A stretch of DNA of 64,000 bases from Segatella copri (lineage in GTDB: Bacteria; Bacteroidota; Bacteroidia; Bacteroidales; Bacteroidaceae), in the NCBI RefSeq assembly GCF_026015295.1, contig NZ_JAPDUW010000001.1, positions 3,452,501-3,516,500 of the forward strand. The letters are read 5' to 3'. Positions within the stretch are counted from its first letter, which is position 1, and each line of letters opens with the position of its first letter. The translations under genes were made by a program, and so were the position numbers. This document shows, piece by piece, positions 47,453-58,016 of this stretch. Below the pieces are notes generated by a model. It saw nothing but the letters and a program-made list of their open reading frames with translations. It was not told the origin of the DNA and did not search any database.

Positions 47453-48067
47453 ATGCCAGGATTAATTGGAAAGAAAATCGGAATGACATCCGTTTTCAGT
47501 GCCGACGGTAAGAATATTCCGTGCACTGTTATCGAAGTAGGTCCTTGTGTTGTAACCCAGGTTAAAACTGTAGAAAAGGATGGTTACAAGGCTTATCAGT
47601 TAGGTTTCGAAGAGGCAAAGGAGAAGCGTACTTCTCAGCCTATGATGGGAATCTTCAAGAAGGCAGGCACAACACCTAAGAAGCACTTGGCCGAGTTCAA
47701 GTTTGATGAGGAGTACAACCTCGGTGACACAATTACAGTTGAAATCTTCAACGATTGCAAGTTCGTTGATGTAATTGGTACATCAAAGGGTAAAGGCTTC
47801 CAGGGCGTTGTTAAGCGTCACGGATTCGGTGGTGTAGGTCAGTCTACTCACGGTCAGGATGACCGCGCTCGTAAGCCGGGATCTATTGGTGCTTGTTCTT
47901 ACCCTGCAAAGGTATTCAAGGGTATGCGCATGGGCGGCCAAATGGGAGGTGATAGAGTTACAACTCAGAACCTTCAGGTGTTAAAGGTAATTCCAGAGCA
48001 GAATCTTCTTATTGTTAAGGGTTCTTTCGCTGGATGCAAAGGTTCAACTGTTTTAATTGAGAAATAA
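47453..48067 (+). CDS. rplC: Large ribosomal subunit protein uL3
   Basis: A 204-residue core assembly protein of the 50S subunit. [15 protein letters not shown] is the start, and [15 protein letters not shown] and [17 protein letters not shown] form the loop near the peptidyl-transferase centre. The stop TAA shares its last A with the rplD ATG. Confidence 0.98.
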   Translation: MPGLIGKKIGMTSVFSADGKNIPCTVIEVGPCVVTQVKTVEKDGYKAYQLGFEEAKEKRTSQPMMGIFKKAGTTPKKHLAEFKFDEEYNLGDTITVEIFNDCKFVDVIGTSKGKGFQGVVKRHGFGGVGQSTHGQDDRARKPGSIGACSYPAKVFKGMRMGGQMGGDRVTTQNLQVLKVIPEQNLLIVKGSFAGCKGSTVLIEK

Positions 48068-48696
48068 TGGAAGTTAGCGTATTAGATATCAAAGGTCAGG
48101 AGACCGGCCGCAAGGTAGCTCTTAATGATGCAGTCTTCGGCATTGAGCCTAACGATCACGTTCTCTATCTTGACGTAAAGCAGTATCTCGCTAACCAGCG
48201 TCAGGGTACAGCTAAGTCTAAGGAGAGAAGCGAGATGAGCGGTTCTACTCGTAAGCTTGGTCGTCAGAAGGGCGGCGGTGGTGCTCGCCGTGGTGATATT
48301 AACTCACCTGTACTCGTAGGTGGTGCTCGCGTTTTTGGTCCTAAGCCACGTGATTACCGCTTCAAGCTCAACAAAAAAGTAAAGATTCTTGCTCGTAAGT
48401 CTGCTCTGTCTTATAAGGCACAGGAAAGCGCAATTGTAATGTTGGAAGATTTTACATTTGAGGCTCCAAAGACTAAAGAATTCTTAAGTATTATTAAGAA
48501 TCTCAAAATTGAGGGCAAAAAAGTGCTCTTCGTTTTGCCAGAATCAAATAAAAACGTATATTTGTCTGCACGTAACTTACAGCGCGCTGAGGTTATCCTC
48601 GCATCTAACGTCAATTCGTACAAAGTTTTGAACGCTGATGTAGTAGTGATTACTGAAAAGTCGCTGGAGACTATCGACCAGATCTTAACAAAGTAA
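48067..48696 (+). CDS. rplD: Large ribosomal subunit protein uL4
   Basis: A 209-residue protein lining the exit tunnel. The loop region [31 protein letters not shown] is the conserved extended arm (about 50-82). In E. coli it represses the S10 operon. Its start overlaps the rplC stop by one base. Confidence 0.97.
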   Translation: MEVSVLDIKGQETGRKVALNDAVFGIEPNDHVLYLDVKQYLANQRQGTAKSKERSEMSGSTRKLGRQKGGGGARRGDINSPVLVGGARVFGPKPRDYRFKLNKKVKILARKSALSYKAQESAIVMLEDFTFEAPKTKEFLSIIKNLKIEGKKVLFVLPESNKNVYLSARNLQRAEVILASNVNSYKVLNADVVVITEKSLETIDQILTK

Positions 48697-48713
48697 ATAG
48701 GAGATATTAGAAT

Positions 48714-49007
48714 ATGGCATTTATTATCAAACCATTGGTTACTGAGAAGATGACCAAGATTACAGACAAGCAGCCTAACCGCTATGGCTTCGTTGTTCGT
48801 CCTGAGGCTAATAAGCTCGAGATTAAGAAGGAAGTTGAGAGTCTGTATAATGTTACAGTAGTTGACGTGAACACTATTCGTTACGCTGGCAAGCGCTCTG
48901 CCCGTTATACAAAGGCAGGTCTTGTTAAGGGTCAGAAGAATGCGTTCAAGAAGGCAATCGTTACTCTTAAGGAGGGCGATACAATTGATTTTTACAGCAA
49001 TATTTAA
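48714..49007 (+). CDS. rplW: Large ribosomal subunit protein uL23
   Basis: A 97-residue protein at the tunnel exit, where trigger factor and SRP dock. IIKPLVTEKMTKITD is the start and NRYGFVVRPEANKLEIKKEVE is the core. Length is normal. Confidence 0.97.
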   Translation: MAFIIKPLVTEKMTKITDKQPNRYGFVVRPEANKLEIKKEVESLYNVTVVDVNTIRYAGKRSARYTKAGLVKGQKNAFKKAIVTLKEGDTIDFYSNI

Positions 49008-49015
49008 AATAAAAA

Positions 49016-49843
49016 ATGGCAGTACGTAAATTAAAACCGGTTACTCCGGGTCAAAGACACAAAGTTATTGGCACGTTCGAGGATATTACTGCATCCGTGC
49101 CAGAGAAGTCTCTCGTTTACGGTAAACGTTCTACCGGCGGTCGAAACAACACCGGTAAGATGACCGTTCGCTACATTGGCGGTGGTCACAAGCAGAAGTA
49201 TCGTTTAATCGACTTCAAACGTGAGAAAGATGGTGTTCCAGCAGTTGTTAAGACAATCGAGTACGATCCAAACCGTTCGGCTCGTATCGCATTGCTTTAC
49301 TATGCTGATGGTGAAAAACGTTACATTATTGCTCCTAACGGACTTCAGGTAGGCGCTACTTTGATGTCAGGTGCAGATGCTGCTCCTGAGATTGGTAACT
49401 GTCTTCCTTTGGCAAACATCCCTGTAGGTACAGTGATCCACAACATTGAGTTGCGTCCTGGTCAGGGTGCCTTGTTGGTTCGTTCGGCTGGTAATTTTGC
49501 TCAGTTGACTTCTCGTGAGGGCAGTTATTGTGTAATTAAGCTCCCTTCTGGTGAAACACGCCAGATTTTGAGTGCTTGTAAGGCTACAGTTGGTAGTGTT
49601 GGTAACTCTGACCACGCTCTTGAACAGTCTGGTAAGGCTGGACGTTCTCGTTGGTTGGGTCGTCGTCCACACAACCGTGGTGTTGTTATGAACCCTGTTG
49701 ATCACCCAATGGGTGGTGGTGAAGGTCGCCAGAGTGGTGGTCACCCACGTTCACGTAAGGGCTTGTACGCTAAGGGTCTTAAGACTCGCGCACCTAAGAA
49801 GCTTTCTAACAAGTATATTATCGAAAGAGCTAACAAAAAATAA
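49016..49843 (+). CDS. rplB: Large ribosomal subunit protein uL2
   Basis: A 275-residue protein next to the peptidyl-transferase centre. Core motifs are [34 protein letters not shown] and the C-terminal [14 protein letters not shown] with the conserved His. It begins 9 bases after rplW. Confidence 0.98.
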   Translation: MAVRKLKPVTPGQRHKVIGTFEDITASVPEKSLVYGKRSTGGRNNTGKMTVRYIGGGHKQKYRLIDFKREKDGVPAVVKTIEYDPNRSARIALLYYADGEKRYIIAPNGLQVGATLMSGADAAPEIGNCLPLANIPVGTVIHNIELRPGQGALLVRSAGNFAQLTSREGSYCVIKLPSGETRQILSACKATVGSVGNSDHALEQSGKAGRSRWLGRRPHNRGVVMNPVDHPMGGGEGRQSGGHPRSRKGLYAKGLKTRAPKKLSNKYIIERANKK

Positions 49844-49853
49844 AGAGTAAATT

Positions 49854-50120
49854 ATGAGTCGTTCACTTAAAAAAGGTCCATACATCAACGTTTCTCTCGA
49901 GAAGAAGATTCTCGCTATGAACGAGAGTGGCAAGAAGAATGTTGTTAAGACATGGGCTAGAGCTTCAATGATATCTCCTGATTTCGTAGGACATACTGTT
50001 GCAGTTCATAACGGTAACAAATTTATCCCTGTTTATGTTACAGAGAATATGGTTGGCCACAAGCTTGGAGAGTTTGCTCCAACACGTCGCTTTGGAGGTC
50101 ACTCTGGTAACAGAAAGTAA
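49854..50120 (+). CDS. rpsS: Small ribosomal subunit protein uS19
   Basis: An 88-residue 30S head protein. [19 protein letters not shown] is the start and [16 protein letters not shown] the C-terminal core. Confidence 0.98.
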   Translation: MSRSLKKGPYINVSLEKKILAMNESGKKNVVKTWARASMISPDFVGHTVAVHNGNKFIPVYVTENMVGHKLGEFAPTRRFGGHSGNRK

Positions 50121-50155
50121 GCTAAGGGTTAAACCATTTAAAATTTAAGTAAATA

Positions 50156-50560
50156 ATGGGAGCAAGAAAACATATTGCGGCTGAGAAATTGAAAGAAGCC
50201 CGTAAAAACTTGTACTTCGCAAAGTTGGTAGGCGTTCCTTCTTCTCCACGTAAGATGCGCTATGTAGTAGACATGATTCGTGGTATGGAGGTTAACCGTG
50301 CACTCGGAGTACTTCGCTTCTCTAAGAAGCAGGCATCAGCTGATGTAGAGAAATTACTTCGTTCAGCTATCGCTAACTGGGAAGCTAAGAATAATCGCAA
50401 GGCTGAAGACGGTGAGCTTTATATCAGTAAGGTCTTCGTTGACGAAGGCGTTACAATGAAACGTATGAGACCTGCACCACAGGGTCGTGGTTATAGAATT
50501 CGTAAGCGTTCTAACCATGTAACTCTTTTTGTTGATGCAAAAACTAATGACGAAAAATAA
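50156..50560 (+). CDS. rplV: Large ribosomal subunit protein uL22
   Basis: A 134-residue tunnel protein. [20 protein letters not shown] and the hairpin tip [20 protein letters not shown] are clear. Length is slightly above the usual 110, due to the N-terminal extension typical of Bacteroidota. Confidence 0.97.
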   Translation: MGARKHIAAEKLKEARKNLYFAKLVGVPSSPRKMRYVVDMIRGMEVNRALGVLRFSKKQASADVEKLLRSAIANWEAKNNRKAEDGELYISKVFVDEGVTMKRMRPAPQGRGYRIRKRSNHVTLFVDAKTNDEK

Positions 50561-50569
50561 TTAAGTAGA

Positions 50570-51301
50570 ATGGGACAGAAAGTTAATCCGATTAGTAACC
50601 GACTTGGTGTTATCCGTGGTTGGGATTCAAATTGGTTCGGTGGTAAGAACTTCGGTGATAACCTCGTTGAGGATCAGAAAATCCGTAAGTATCTTAACGA
50701 GCGTCTTGCTAAAGCAAGCATTTCTCGTATTATTATCGAACGTACATTGAAACTTGTTACCATTACTATTTGTACAGCCCGTCCAGGTATTGTCATTGGT
50801 AAAGGTGGTCAGGATGTAGATAAGTTGAAGGAAGAGTTGAAGAAGCTTTATAAGAAAGATATTCAGATCAACATCTTCGAGGTTAAAAAGCCTGAACTTG
50901 ATGCTACTATCGTTGGTAAGAATATTGCGACTCAGATTGAGCACATGATTGCTTATCGTCGCGCTATCAAGATGGCAGTTGCTAACACCATGCGTGCTGG
51001 TGCTGAGGGTATCAAGGTACAGATTACAGGTCGTCTGAATGGTGCTGAAATGGCACGTAAAGAAATGTACAAAGAGGGTCGTACTCCTCTTCATACATTC
51101 CGCGCAGACATCGACTACTGCCAGTGCGAGGCACTTACAAAGGTAGGTTTGCTTGGTATTAAGGTTTGGATTTGCCGTGGTGAGGTTTATGGTAAGGCTG
51201 ATCTTACTCCAAACTTCTCACAGGACAATAAGAGCAACAACCGTGGTAACGGTCGCTCTAACAACCGTGGTGGTAATCGTAAAAGAAACAATAACCGTTA
51301 A
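50570..51301 (+). CDS. rpsC: Small ribosomal subunit protein uS3
   Basis: A 243-residue 30S protein at the mRNA entry. [20 protein letters not shown] is the start, and the KH motif is [12 protein letters not shown] (about 75-90). The tail (about 218-243) is an Asn/Arg/Gly-rich disordered stretch, an extension beyond the folded core. Confidence 0.97.
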   Translation: MGQKVNPISNRLGVIRGWDSNWFGGKNFGDNLVEDQKIRKYLNERLAKASISRIIIERTLKLVTITICTARPGIVIGKGGQDVDKLKEELKKLYKKDIQINIFEVKKPELDATIVGKNIATQIEHMIAYRRAIKMAVANTMRAGAEGIKVQITGRLNGAEMARKEMYKEGRTPLHTFRADIDYCQCEALTKVGLLGIKVWICRGEVYGKADLTPNFSQDNKSNNRGNGRSNNRGGNRKRNNNR

Positions 51302-51317
51302 ATTTTAGAAAGCTATC

Positions 51318-51746
51318 ATGTTACAGCCAAAAAGAGTTAAATATAGAAGACCTCAAGATGGTCGTGGCAACAAAGGCAACGCTCACAGAGGTACACAATT
51401 GGCTTTCGGTTCTTTTGGTATCAAAACTCTTGAATCAAAGTGGATCGATAGTCGTCAGATTGAGGCAGCTCGTGTGGCATTGAACCGCTATATGAACCGT
51501 CAAGGTCAGGTCTGGATTAGAATTTTCCCTGATAAGCCAATCACTCGCAAGCCTGCTGATGTCCGTATGGGTAAAGGTAAGGGTGATCCTGCAGGATGGG
51601 TTGCACCTGTTACACCAGGTAGAATTCTCTTCGAAGTTGAAGGAGTTAGTTTCGATATTGCAAAAGAAGGTCTTCGCCTTTGCGCTCAGAAACTTCCTGT
51701 TAAGACTAAGTTTATTGTTAGACGTGATTACGATAAAAACGCTTAA
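51318..51746 (+). CDS. rplP: Large ribosomal subunit protein uL16
   Basis: A 142-residue protein at the A-site tRNA and 5S region. [20 protein letters not shown] is the start, and [21 protein letters not shown] is the conserved loop. Confidence 0.98.
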   Translation: MLQPKRVKYRRPQDGRGNKGNAHRGTQLAFGSFGIKTLESKWIDSRQIEAARVALNRYMNRQGQVWIRIFPDKPITRKPADVRMGKGKGDPAGWVAPVTPGRILFEVEGVSFDIAKEGLRLCAQKLPVKTKFIVRRDYDKNA

Positions 51747-51748
51747 TT

Positions 51749-51943
51749 ATGAAGATTGCAGAAATTAAAAATATCGAGACCAAAGAATTGGTTGAGAAGT
51801 TGGAGGCAGCTGTTGATGCTTTGAACAAGAAGAAGATCAATCATAATGTAACTCCACTTGAGAATCCATCAGAGATTAAGGTTGCTCGTCGTGATATTGC
51901 ACGTATGAAAACTGAACTTCGTCAGAGAGAACTTAACAAATAA
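51749..51943 (+). CDS. rpmC: Large ribosomal subunit protein uL29
   Basis: A 64-residue two-helix protein near the tunnel exit. The C-terminal [16 protein letters not shown] is the family signature. It begins 2 bases after rplP. Confidence 0.96.
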   Translation: MKIAEIKNIETKELVEKLEAAVDALNKKKINHNVTPLENPSEIKVARRDIARMKTELRQRELNK

Positions 51944-51945
51944 TA

Positions 51946-52212
51946 ATGGTCCAGATGGAAACAAGAAATTTAAGAAAAGTAAGACAGGGTGTTGTTATTA
52001 GCAACAAGATGGATAAAACCATTGTTATTGCAGCTAAGTTCAAGGAGATGCACCCTATTTATGGTAAATTTGTCCAGAAGACAAAGAAGTACCATGCACA
52101 TGACGAGAATAATGAGGCTAACGTAGGTGATACTGTTATGATCATGGAGACTCGTCCTCTGTCTAAGACAAAGAGATGGAGATTAGTACAAATTGTTGAA
52201 AAAGCTAAGTAA
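51946..52212 (+). CDS. rpsQ: Small ribosomal subunit protein uS17
   Basis: An 88-residue 30S protein with [19 protein letters not shown] and [20 protein letters not shown]. Two starts are possible, at 51946 and 51955. The first leaves a 2-base gap to rpmC and is kept, but the second (METRNLRK) is equally plausible. Confidence 0.96.
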   Translation: MVQMETRNLRKVRQGVVISNKMDKTIVIAAKFKEMHPIYGKFVQKTKKYHAHDENNEANVGDTVMIMETRPLSKTKRWRLVQIVEKAK

Positions 52213-52214
52213 TT

Positions 52215-52580
52215 ATGATACAGACTGAATCAAGACTTACAGTATGTGATAACAGCGGTGCTCGTGAGGCTCTTTGCATTCGAGTTCTCGGTGGTACAGG
52301 CCGTCGTTACGCTAGCGTTGGTGACGTTATTGTTGTTGCAGTCAAGAACGTTATCCCATCAAGTGATTTGAAGAAGGGTGCAGTATCAAAGGCTTTGATT
52401 GTTCGCACAAAGAAGGAAATTCGTCGTGCAGATGGTTCTTACATCCGTTTCGATGACAACGCTTGTGTATTGCTTAACAATGCAGGTGAGCTTCGTGGTA
52501 GCCGTATCTTCGGTCCTGTTGCTCGTGAGCTTCGTGCAGTAAATATGAAAGTCGTTTCTTTGGCACCTGAGGTTCTTTAA
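52215..52580 (+). CDS. rplN: Large ribosomal subunit protein uL14
   Basis: A 121-residue protein at the subunit interface. [27 protein letters not shown] is the start and [12 protein letters not shown] the conserved end. Confidence 0.98.
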   Translation: MIQTESRLTVCDNSGAREALCIRVLGGTGRRYASVGDVIVVAVKNVIPSSDLKKGAVSKALIVRTKKEIRRADGSYIRFDDNACVLLNNAGELRGSRIFGPVARELRAVNMKVVSLAPEVL

Positions 52581-52600
52581 TATTTAAAAAGTAAGAAGTA

Positions 52601-52918
52601 ATGAGTAAGTTACATATTAAGAAAGACGATACCGTTATCGTTATTGCCGGTGCAGATAAGGGCAAGACTGGTAAGGTGCTTAAGGTCCTCGTTGAGGAGA
52701 ACCGTGCTATCGTAGAAGGTGTGCACATGGTTTCTAAGAGCACTAAGCCATCTGCTAAGAATCCTCAGGGAGGTATTGTTAAGCAGGAGGCTCCTATTCA
52801 TATCTCAAATTTGAGTTTGATTGATCCTAAGAGTGGCAAGGCTACTCGTGTTGCTATCAAGCATGAGGGTAAAAACGTTGTTCGCATCGCTAAAAAGTCA
52901 GGGGAGGAAATCAAGTAA
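52601..52918 (+). CDS. rplX: Large ribosomal subunit protein uL24
   Basis: A 105-residue assembly-initiating protein. The KOW motif is [20 protein letters not shown] (about 8-28). Its stop TAA overlaps the rplE ATG by one base. Confidence 0.97.
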   Translation: MSKLHIKKDDTVIVIAGADKGKTGKVLKVLVEENRAIVEGVHMVSKSTKPSAKNPQGGIVKQEAPIHISNLSLIDPKSGKATRVAIKHEGKNVVRIAKKSGEEIK

Positions 52919-53472
52919 TGGATACAGCACAGTTAAAGAAAGTATATAAGGAGACAATCGCTCCTGCTCTTCAGAAGCAGTTCAACTACTCTTCAGCTAT
53001 GGAGATTCCAGTATTGAAGAAGATTGTCATCAATCAGGGTCTTGGTGATGCTACTCAGGACAAGAAAATTGTTGATGTAGCAATCAATGAGATTACTGCT
53101 ATCACCGGTCAGAAGGCTGTTGCTACATATTCTAAAAAGGATATTGCAAACTTCAAGCTTCGTAAGAAGATGCCTATCGGTGTTATGGTAACATTGCGTC
53201 GTGAGCGTATGTACGAGTTCTTGGAGAAGCTCGTTCGTGTTTCTCTTCCTCGTATTCGCGACTTCAAGGGTATTGAGAGCAAGTTTGATGGTCGTGGTAA
53301 CTATACATTAGGTATCACAGAGCAGATTATCTTCCCTGAGATTAATATCGATGAGATCGATCGTATTCAGGGTATGAATATTACCTTCGTAACAACAGCT
53401 AAGACTGATGAAGAAGGTTTTGCTCTTTTGAAGGCCTTTGGTCTTCCATTCAAGAACGCAAATAAAGATTAA
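52918..53472 (+). CDS. rplE: Large ribosomal subunit protein uL5
   Basis: A 184-residue 5S rRNA-binding protein. [21 protein letters not shown] and [20 protein letters not shown] are conserved, and [10 protein letters not shown] is the P-site loop region. It begins with a one-base overlap with rplX. Confidence 0.98.
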   Translation: MDTAQLKKVYKETIAPALQKQFNYSSAMEIPVLKKIVINQGLGDATQDKKIVDVAINEITAITGQKAVATYSKKDIANFKLRKKMPIGVMVTLRRERMYEFLEKLVRVSLPRIRDFKGIESKFDGRGNYTLGITEQIIFPEINIDEIDRIQGMNITFVTTAKTDEEGFALLKAFGLPFKNANKD

Positions 53473-53477
53473 GAGAT

Positions 53478-53780
53478 ATGGCAAAAGAATCAATGAAAGC
53501 TCGCGAGGTTAAGCGTGCAAAGCTTGTAGCTCGTTACGCTGAAAAGCGCGAAGCACTGAAAAAGATTATTGCAACTTCTAATGATCCAGCCGAAGCATAC
53601 GAGGCAGCTCGTAAGCTTCAGGCTATCCCTAAGAATGCAAACCCAATCCGTCTTCACAATCGTTGCAAGATTACTGGTCGTCCAAAGGGTTATATCCGTC
53701 AGTTCGGTATTTCTCGTATCCAGTTCCGTGAGATGGCTTCTGCTGGTTTGATTCCAGGTGTAAAGAAGGCTAGCTGGTAA
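53478..53780 (+). CDS. rpsN: Small ribosomal subunit protein uS14, zinc-free form
   Basis: A 100-residue 30S head protein of the long type without the CxxC zinc pairs. [17 protein letters not shown] is the start, and [35 protein letters not shown] the C-terminal core. Only one Cys is present. Confidence 0.97.
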   Translation: MAKESMKAREVKRAKLVARYAEKREALKKIIATSNDPAEAYEAARKLQAIPKNANPIRLHNRCKITGRPKGYIRQFGISRIQFREMASAGLIPGVKKASW

Positions 53781-53854
53781 TCCTTTCAAAGGTAAGAATA
53801 TTTTTTTATTTAATATTGTCGGGGTAGTCCCGATTAATTAAACATTTATATTTT

Positions 53855-54250
53855 ATGACAGATCCAATAGCAGATTATCTGACAAGACTCAGAAATGCAA
53901 TCATGGCTCATCACCGTGTTGTAGAAGTTCCTGCGTCTAACTTGAAGAAAGAGATCACTAAGATCCTCTTCGAGAAAGGTTACATCCTCAATTACAAGTT
54001 TGTAGAGGATGGTCCTCAGGGCTCAATTAAGGTTGCCTTGAAGTACAACCCAACTACAAAGCAAAACGCTATCAAGTGTTTGAAGCGCGTGTCAACTCCA
54101 GGTTTGCGTAAGTATACCGGTTACAAGGACATGCCAAGAGTTATTAACGGATTAGGTATTGCAATCTTATCTACATCCAAAGGTGTAATGACAGACAAAG
54201 AAGCTTCTGATCTTAAGATCGGTGGCGAGGTTCTTTGCTATATTTATTAA
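53855..54250 (+). CDS. rpsH: Small ribosomal subunit protein uS8
   Basis: A 131-residue central-domain 30S protein, the spc-operon repressor in E. coli. TDPIADYLTRLRNAIMAHH is the start and ISTSKGVMTDKEA-like text, here ILSTSKGVMTDKEASDLKIGGE, is the conserved end. It follows a 74-base gap after rpsN. Confidence 0.97.
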   Translation: MTDPIADYLTRLRNAIMAHHRVVEVPASNLKKEITKILFEKGYILNYKFVEDGPQGSIKVALKYNPTTKQNAIKCLKRVSTPGLRKYTGYKDMPRVINGLGIAILSTSKGVMTDKEASDLKIGGEVLCYIY

Positions 54251-54264
54251 TTGGAGGCTTTTAT

Positions 54265-54837
54265 ATGTCTAGAATAGGAAAATTGCCAATTAGTATCCCT
54301 GCAGGTGTTACTGTAAATTATGATGAGGCTTCTCATGTTTGTACAGTAAAGGGCCCTAAGGGTGAACTTTCTCAGTGGATTGATCCATCTATCAAGTTTA
54401 ATAATGCAGATGGTCATATTAGCTTTGAAATCGATGAAAATAGTCCTGTAAATATTAAGCAGAAGCAGGCTTTCCACGGTTTGTATCGCTCTCTCGTTAA
54501 CAACATGGTTGTTGGTGTAAGCGCTGGTTATACAAAGGTTTTGGAATTGGTAGGTGTTGGTTATCGTGTTTCTAACCAGGGTAATATCATTGAGTTTGCT
54601 TTGGGTTACACTCACCCTATTTTCATCCAGTTGCCTAAGGAGATTAAGGTTGAGACTAAGTCTGAAAGAAACCAGAACCCAATCTTGACATTGGAGTCTT
54701 GCGACAAGCAGTTGTTGGGACTCGTTTGTGCAAAAATTCGTTCTTTCCGCAAGCCTGAGCCTTATAAAGGTAAGGGTATTCTCTTTAAGGGTGAAGTTAT
54801 TCGCAGAAAGTCTGGTAAGAGTGCTTCAGCTAAGTAA
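54265..54837 (+). CDS. rplF: Large ribosomal subunit protein uL6
   Basis: A 190-residue protein near the factor-binding site. MSRIGKLPISIPAGVTV is the family start, and PEPYKGKGILFKGEVIRRKSGKS the end. The start at 54265 is chosen over an upstream in-frame codon at 54235 because of this N-terminus and the Shine-Dalgarno TTGGAGG (54251-54257) 7 bases before it. Confidence 0.97.
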   Translation: MSRIGKLPISIPAGVTVNYDEASHVCTVKGPKGELSQWIDPSIKFNNADGHISFEIDENSPVNIKQKQAFHGLYRSLVNNMVVGVSAGYTKVLELVGVGYRVSNQGNIIEFALGYTHPIFIQLPKEIKVETKSERNQNPILTLESCDKQLLGLVCAKIRSFRKPEPYKGKGILFKGEVIRRKSGKSASAK

Positions 54838-54855
54838 TTTTAATTATTTACGATT

Positions 54856-55200
54856 ATGACAACAAAGAAAGTAGAAAGACGAATTAAGATAAAGTTCCGC
54901 ATTCGTAAGAGTGTGAACGGTACAGCTGAGCGTCCACGTCTTAGTGTATTCCGCTCTAACAAGCAGATTTACGCTCAGGTTATTAACGATTTGACAGGCA
55001 CTACACTTGCATCAGCTTCTTCACTCGGTTTGGAGAAGATGCCTAAGCAGGAGCAGGCAACTAAGGTTGGCGAGCTCATTGCTGAGAAGGCTAAGGCTGC
55101 TGGCGTTGAGGCAGTAGTTTTCGACCGTAATGGTTACCTTTACCATGGTCGTGTAAAGCAGTTGGCTGAAGGTGCTCGTAATGGTGGTCTTAAATTTTAA
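54856..55200 (+). CDS. rplR: Large ribosomal subunit protein uL18
   Basis: A 114-residue 5S rRNA-binding protein. [23 protein letters not shown] and the C-terminal [22 protein letters not shown] are family signatures. Confidence 0.98.
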   Translation: MTTKKVERRIKIKFRIRKSVNGTAERPRLSVFRSNKQIYAQVINDLTGTTLASASSLGLEKMPKQEQATKVGELIAEKAKAAGVEAVVFDRNGYLYHGRVKQLAEGARNGGLKF

Positions 55201-55206
55201 ACGATT

Positions 55207-55719
55207 ATGGCAATGGATAAAGTAAAAGTAAATAACGAAGAAGTACTTAAGGATCGCTTGGTTGCTATCAACCGTGTAACTAAGGTTACAAAGGGTGGTC
55301 GTACTTTCACATTCGCTGCTATCGTCGTTGTAGGTGACGGTAATGGCGTAATCGGCTACGGCCTTGGTAAGGCAGGTGAGGTTACTGCTGCTATCGCAAA
55401 GGGTACTGAAGCTGCTAAGAAGAACTTGGTAAAGGTTCCTGTACTCAAGGGTACTGTTCCTCATGAGGTTGAAACTTCATTTGGTGGTGCTAAGGTTCTT
55501 ATTAAGCCAGCTGCAGCCGGTACAGGTTTGAAGGCCGGTGGTGCTATGCGTGCTGTACTTGAGAGCGTAGGTATCAAGGATGTCATCGCTAAGTCTAAGG
55601 GTTCTTCAAATGCCCACAACCTTGTGAAGGCTACTATCGCAGCTCTTGCAGAGATGCGTGATGCTTATACTGTAGCAGGTGAGCGTGGTATCAGTATGGA
55701 TAAAGTATTTAACGGTTAA
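55207..55719 (+). CDS. rpsE: Small ribosomal subunit protein uS5
   Basis: A 170-residue decoding-site protein. [20 protein letters not shown] is the rRNA-binding start, [15 protein letters not shown] the core, and [20 protein letters not shown] the next strand. It begins 6 bases after rplR. Confidence 0.98.
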   Translation: MAMDKVKVNNEEVLKDRLVAINRVTKVTKGGRTFTFAAIVVVGDGNGVIGYGLGKAGEVTAAIAKGTEAAKKNLVKVPVLKGTVPHEVETSFGGAKVLIKPAAAGTGLKAGGAMRAVLESVGIKDVIAKSKGSSNAHNLVKATIAALAEMRDAYTVAGERGISMDKVFNG

Positions 55720-55735
55720 TTAGGAAAAATCGAAT

Positions 55736-55912
55736 ATGGCAACAATTAAAATCAAGCAGATTAAGAGTAAAATCGGTGCTCCAGTAGATCAGAAGCGTAC
55801 TCTCGCTTGTCTTGGTCTCCACAAGATTTCTCAGGTTGTTGAGGTAGAGGATACTCCTAGCAACCGTGGTATGATCCGTAAGGTTCATCACCTCGTAAGT
55901 GTAGTTGATTAA
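55736..55912 (+). CDS. rpmD: Large ribosomal subunit protein uL30
   Basis: A 58-residue protein encoded between rpsE and rplO, its standard place. It reads MATIKIKQIKSKIGAPVDQK, then a segment with LACLGLHKISQVVEVEDTPS and a C-terminal MIRKVHHLVSVVD, which are family features. Start and stop are clear, with a weak AGGAAAAA sequence upstream. Confidence 0.95.
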   Translation: MATIKIKQIKSKIGAPVDQKRTLACLGLHKISQVVEVEDTPSNRGMIRKVHHLVSVVD

Positions 55913-55938
55913 TTAATCTTTTTAAATTAGGAACGATT

Positions 55939-56385
55939 ATGAAATTAAATAATTTGAAACCTGCTGCAGGTTCTACCCATTCACGTCGTCGTATTGGTCG
56001 TGGTCCAGGTTCTGGTCTCGGTGGTACTTCTACACGTGGTCATAAGGGTGCCAAGGCTCGTTCTGGTTATAAGAGAAAGATTGGTTTCGAAGGTGGTCAG
56101 ATGCCATTGCAGCGTCGTGTTCCAAAGGCTGGTTTTAAGAATATCAACCATAAGGAGTACTTCGCAGTAAACCTTTCAACTCTTCAGGCTCTTGCTGAAG
56201 CAAAGAACCTTACTAAAATCGGTATTGAGGAACTTAAGGCTGCTGGCCTCACAAACGGCAAGGAGCTTGTAAAGGTTCTCGGTAACGGTGAACTTAAAGC
56301 AAAATTGGAAGTTGAAGCTAATGCTTTCTCAAAGACTGCCGAAGAAGCAATCAAGGCAGTAGGTGGTAACGCAACTATAATCTAA
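55939..56385 (+). CDS. rplO: Large ribosomal subunit protein uL15
   Basis: A 148-residue late-assembly 50S protein. MKLNNLKPAAGSTHSRRRIG is the start and GRGPGSGLGGTSTRGHKGAKARSG its glycine/arginine-rich extension. It lies 4 bases before secY. Confidence 0.98.
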   Translation: MKLNNLKPAAGSTHSRRRIGRGPGSGLGGTSTRGHKGAKARSGYKRKIGFEGGQMPLQRRVPKAGFKNINHKEYFAVNLSTLQALAEAKNLTKIGIEELKAAGLTNGKELVKVLGNGELKAKLEVEANAFSKTAEEAIKAVGGNATII

Positions 56386-56389
56386 GTAA

Positions 56390-57727
56390 ATGAAAAAGTT
56401 TATTGAGACACTAAAGAACTGTTGGAAGATAGAGGATCTCCGTCAGAGACTCCTCATTACTCTTCTGTTTACGGCTATTTACCGTTTTGGCTCGTTTGTG
56501 GTACTTCCAGGTATCAATCCGGGCATGTTGGAAAAACTTCAGTCGCAGACCTCTGGCGGTCTTATGTCGCTATTGGACATGTTCTCTGGTGGTGCATTTT
56601 CCAATGCATCTATCTTTGCACTCGGAATTATGCCTTATATCTCAGCTTCAATCGTTATGCAGCTTCTTGCTGTTGCTGTACCTTATTTCCAGAAGATGCA
56701 GCGCGAGGGCGAGAGCGGCCGCAAAAAAATACAATGGTATACTAGAGTCCTGACTGTGGCCATTTTGGTCTTTCAGGCTCCTAGTTACCTTTTGAATTTG
56801 AAAATGCAGGCTGCTAATGCTCTAGCCACAGGTATTAGTTGGACGGTATTCATGATACCGGCAACAATTATCTTGGCTGCAGGTAGTATGTTTATCCTTT
56901 GGTTAGGTGAGCGTATCACTGACAAGGGAGTAGGTAATGGTATCTCTCTTATTATTATGATTGGTATTATCGCCCGCTTGCCACAGGCTTTCGTTCAGGA
57001 GGTAACTTCTCGCTTGCAGGCAATTTCTGGTGGTGGTCTTATCATGTTCATTGTAGAGATTCTTATCCTTTATGCTGTAGTTTGTGCTTCAATACTTTTG
57101 GTACAAGGTACACGTAAGATCCCTGTTCAGTATGCTAAACGCTTGGTTGGAAATAAGCAATATGGTGGTGCGCGTCAGTACATCCCTTTGAAGCTTTTTG
57201 CAGCTAACGTAATGCCTATCATCTTTGCACAGGCTTTAATGTTTATTCCATTGGCAATAGTTCGCTATCAGTCTGAAAATGCTAGTAGTGTTGTTCAGCA
57301 GTTGATGGATAATCGTAGTTTGCTATATAATGTTGTTTATGTAATCTTGGTTATTGCATTTACTTATTTCTATACAGCTATTACATTGAATCCTACTCAG
57401 ATGGCTGAGGATATGAAACGTAACAATGGTTTCATTCCTGGCGTAAAACCAGGAAAGGATACAGCTGAGTACATTGATACCGTAATGTCTCGTATTACTT
57501 TACCAGGTTCGTTATTTATTGCGTTTATTGCAATCATGCCTGCATTAGCAGGACTTCTCGATGTACAGCAAGCTTTCTCTCAATTCTTTGGAGGTACATC
57601 TCTATTGATTTTGGTTGGTGTTGTCATTGACACATTACAACAAGTCGAGAGTCATTTGCTTATGCGCCACTATGATGGTCTTTTGAATTCAGGCCATACG
57701 CGTCAGGGTGGTGTTGCTGCATATTAA
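56390..57727 (+). CDS. secY: Preprotein translocase subunit SecY
   Basis: A 445-residue channel protein with ten membrane helices. RQRLLITLLFTAIYRFGSFV is helix 1, SGGAFSNASIFALGIMPYISASIVMQLL the plug and helix 2, and GTSLLILVGVVIDTLQQVESHLLMRHYDGLL the end region. Length is normal. It is followed not by map but by a 289-base structured spacer and infA. Confidence 0.97.
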   Translation: MKKFIETLKNCWKIEDLRQRLLITLLFTAIYRFGSFVVLPGINPGMLEKLQSQTSGGLMSLLDMFSGGAFSNASIFALGIMPYISASIVMQLLAVAVPYFQKMQREGESGRKKIQWYTRVLTVAILVFQAPSYLLNLKMQAANALATGISWTVFMIPATIILAAGSMFILWLGERITDKGVGNGISLIIMIGIIARLPQAFVQEVTSRLQAISGGGLIMFIVEILILYAVVCASILLVQGTRKIPVQYAKRLVGNKQYGGARQYIPLKLFAANVMPIIFAQALMFIPLAIVRYQSENASSVVQQLMDNRSLLYNVVYVILVIAFTYFYTAITLNPTQMAEDMKRNNGFIPGVKPGKDTAEYIDTVMSRITLPGSLFIAFIAIMPALAGLLDVQQAFSQFFGGTSLLILVGVVIDTLQQVESHLLMRHYDGLLNSGHTRQGGVAAY

Positions 57728-58016
57728 TCTTTTTCTTTTGAAATGAGAAATTTCTGAAGACAGAAGATGAAATTATTCAGAGTGCAGTTTTACTTCATCT
57801 TCAAGTAAAGCTGACTTGAATTTACTATATTATGTGAGACGACTCTCCATTTGGATAGGTAATTCCTCATCCACTTGGAGAGCCTTTTCCCGCTAATATG
57901 TCATCTAATTATGATTTTTATCTGATAGTGATGGCACAAAGTTGCTCGAAAAGATAAAGCACAATTTTATCTTCATTCGTAGAAGTTTAACATTAAGAAG
58001 GACAAATATTTATATT
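57728..58016 (+). other. Structured secY-infA spacer without map
   Basis: No ORF of more than a few codons lies here. Two overlapping hairpins are possible: GAAGATGAA (57763) with TTCATCTTC (57794), and TTCAAGT (57800) with ACTTGAA (57814). They share bases 57800-57802, so they exclude each other. A third hairpin, at 57841-57888, ends in TTTT. I see no remnant of a methionine aminopeptidase. No TAnnTTTG promoter is clear before infA. Confidence 0.6.
57841..57888 (+). terminator. Terminator-like hairpin between secY and infA
   Basis: CTCTCCA (57843-57849) pairs with TGGAGAG (57876-57882), with inner TGGAT/ATCCA, followed by CCTTTTCC. Confidence 0.6.
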
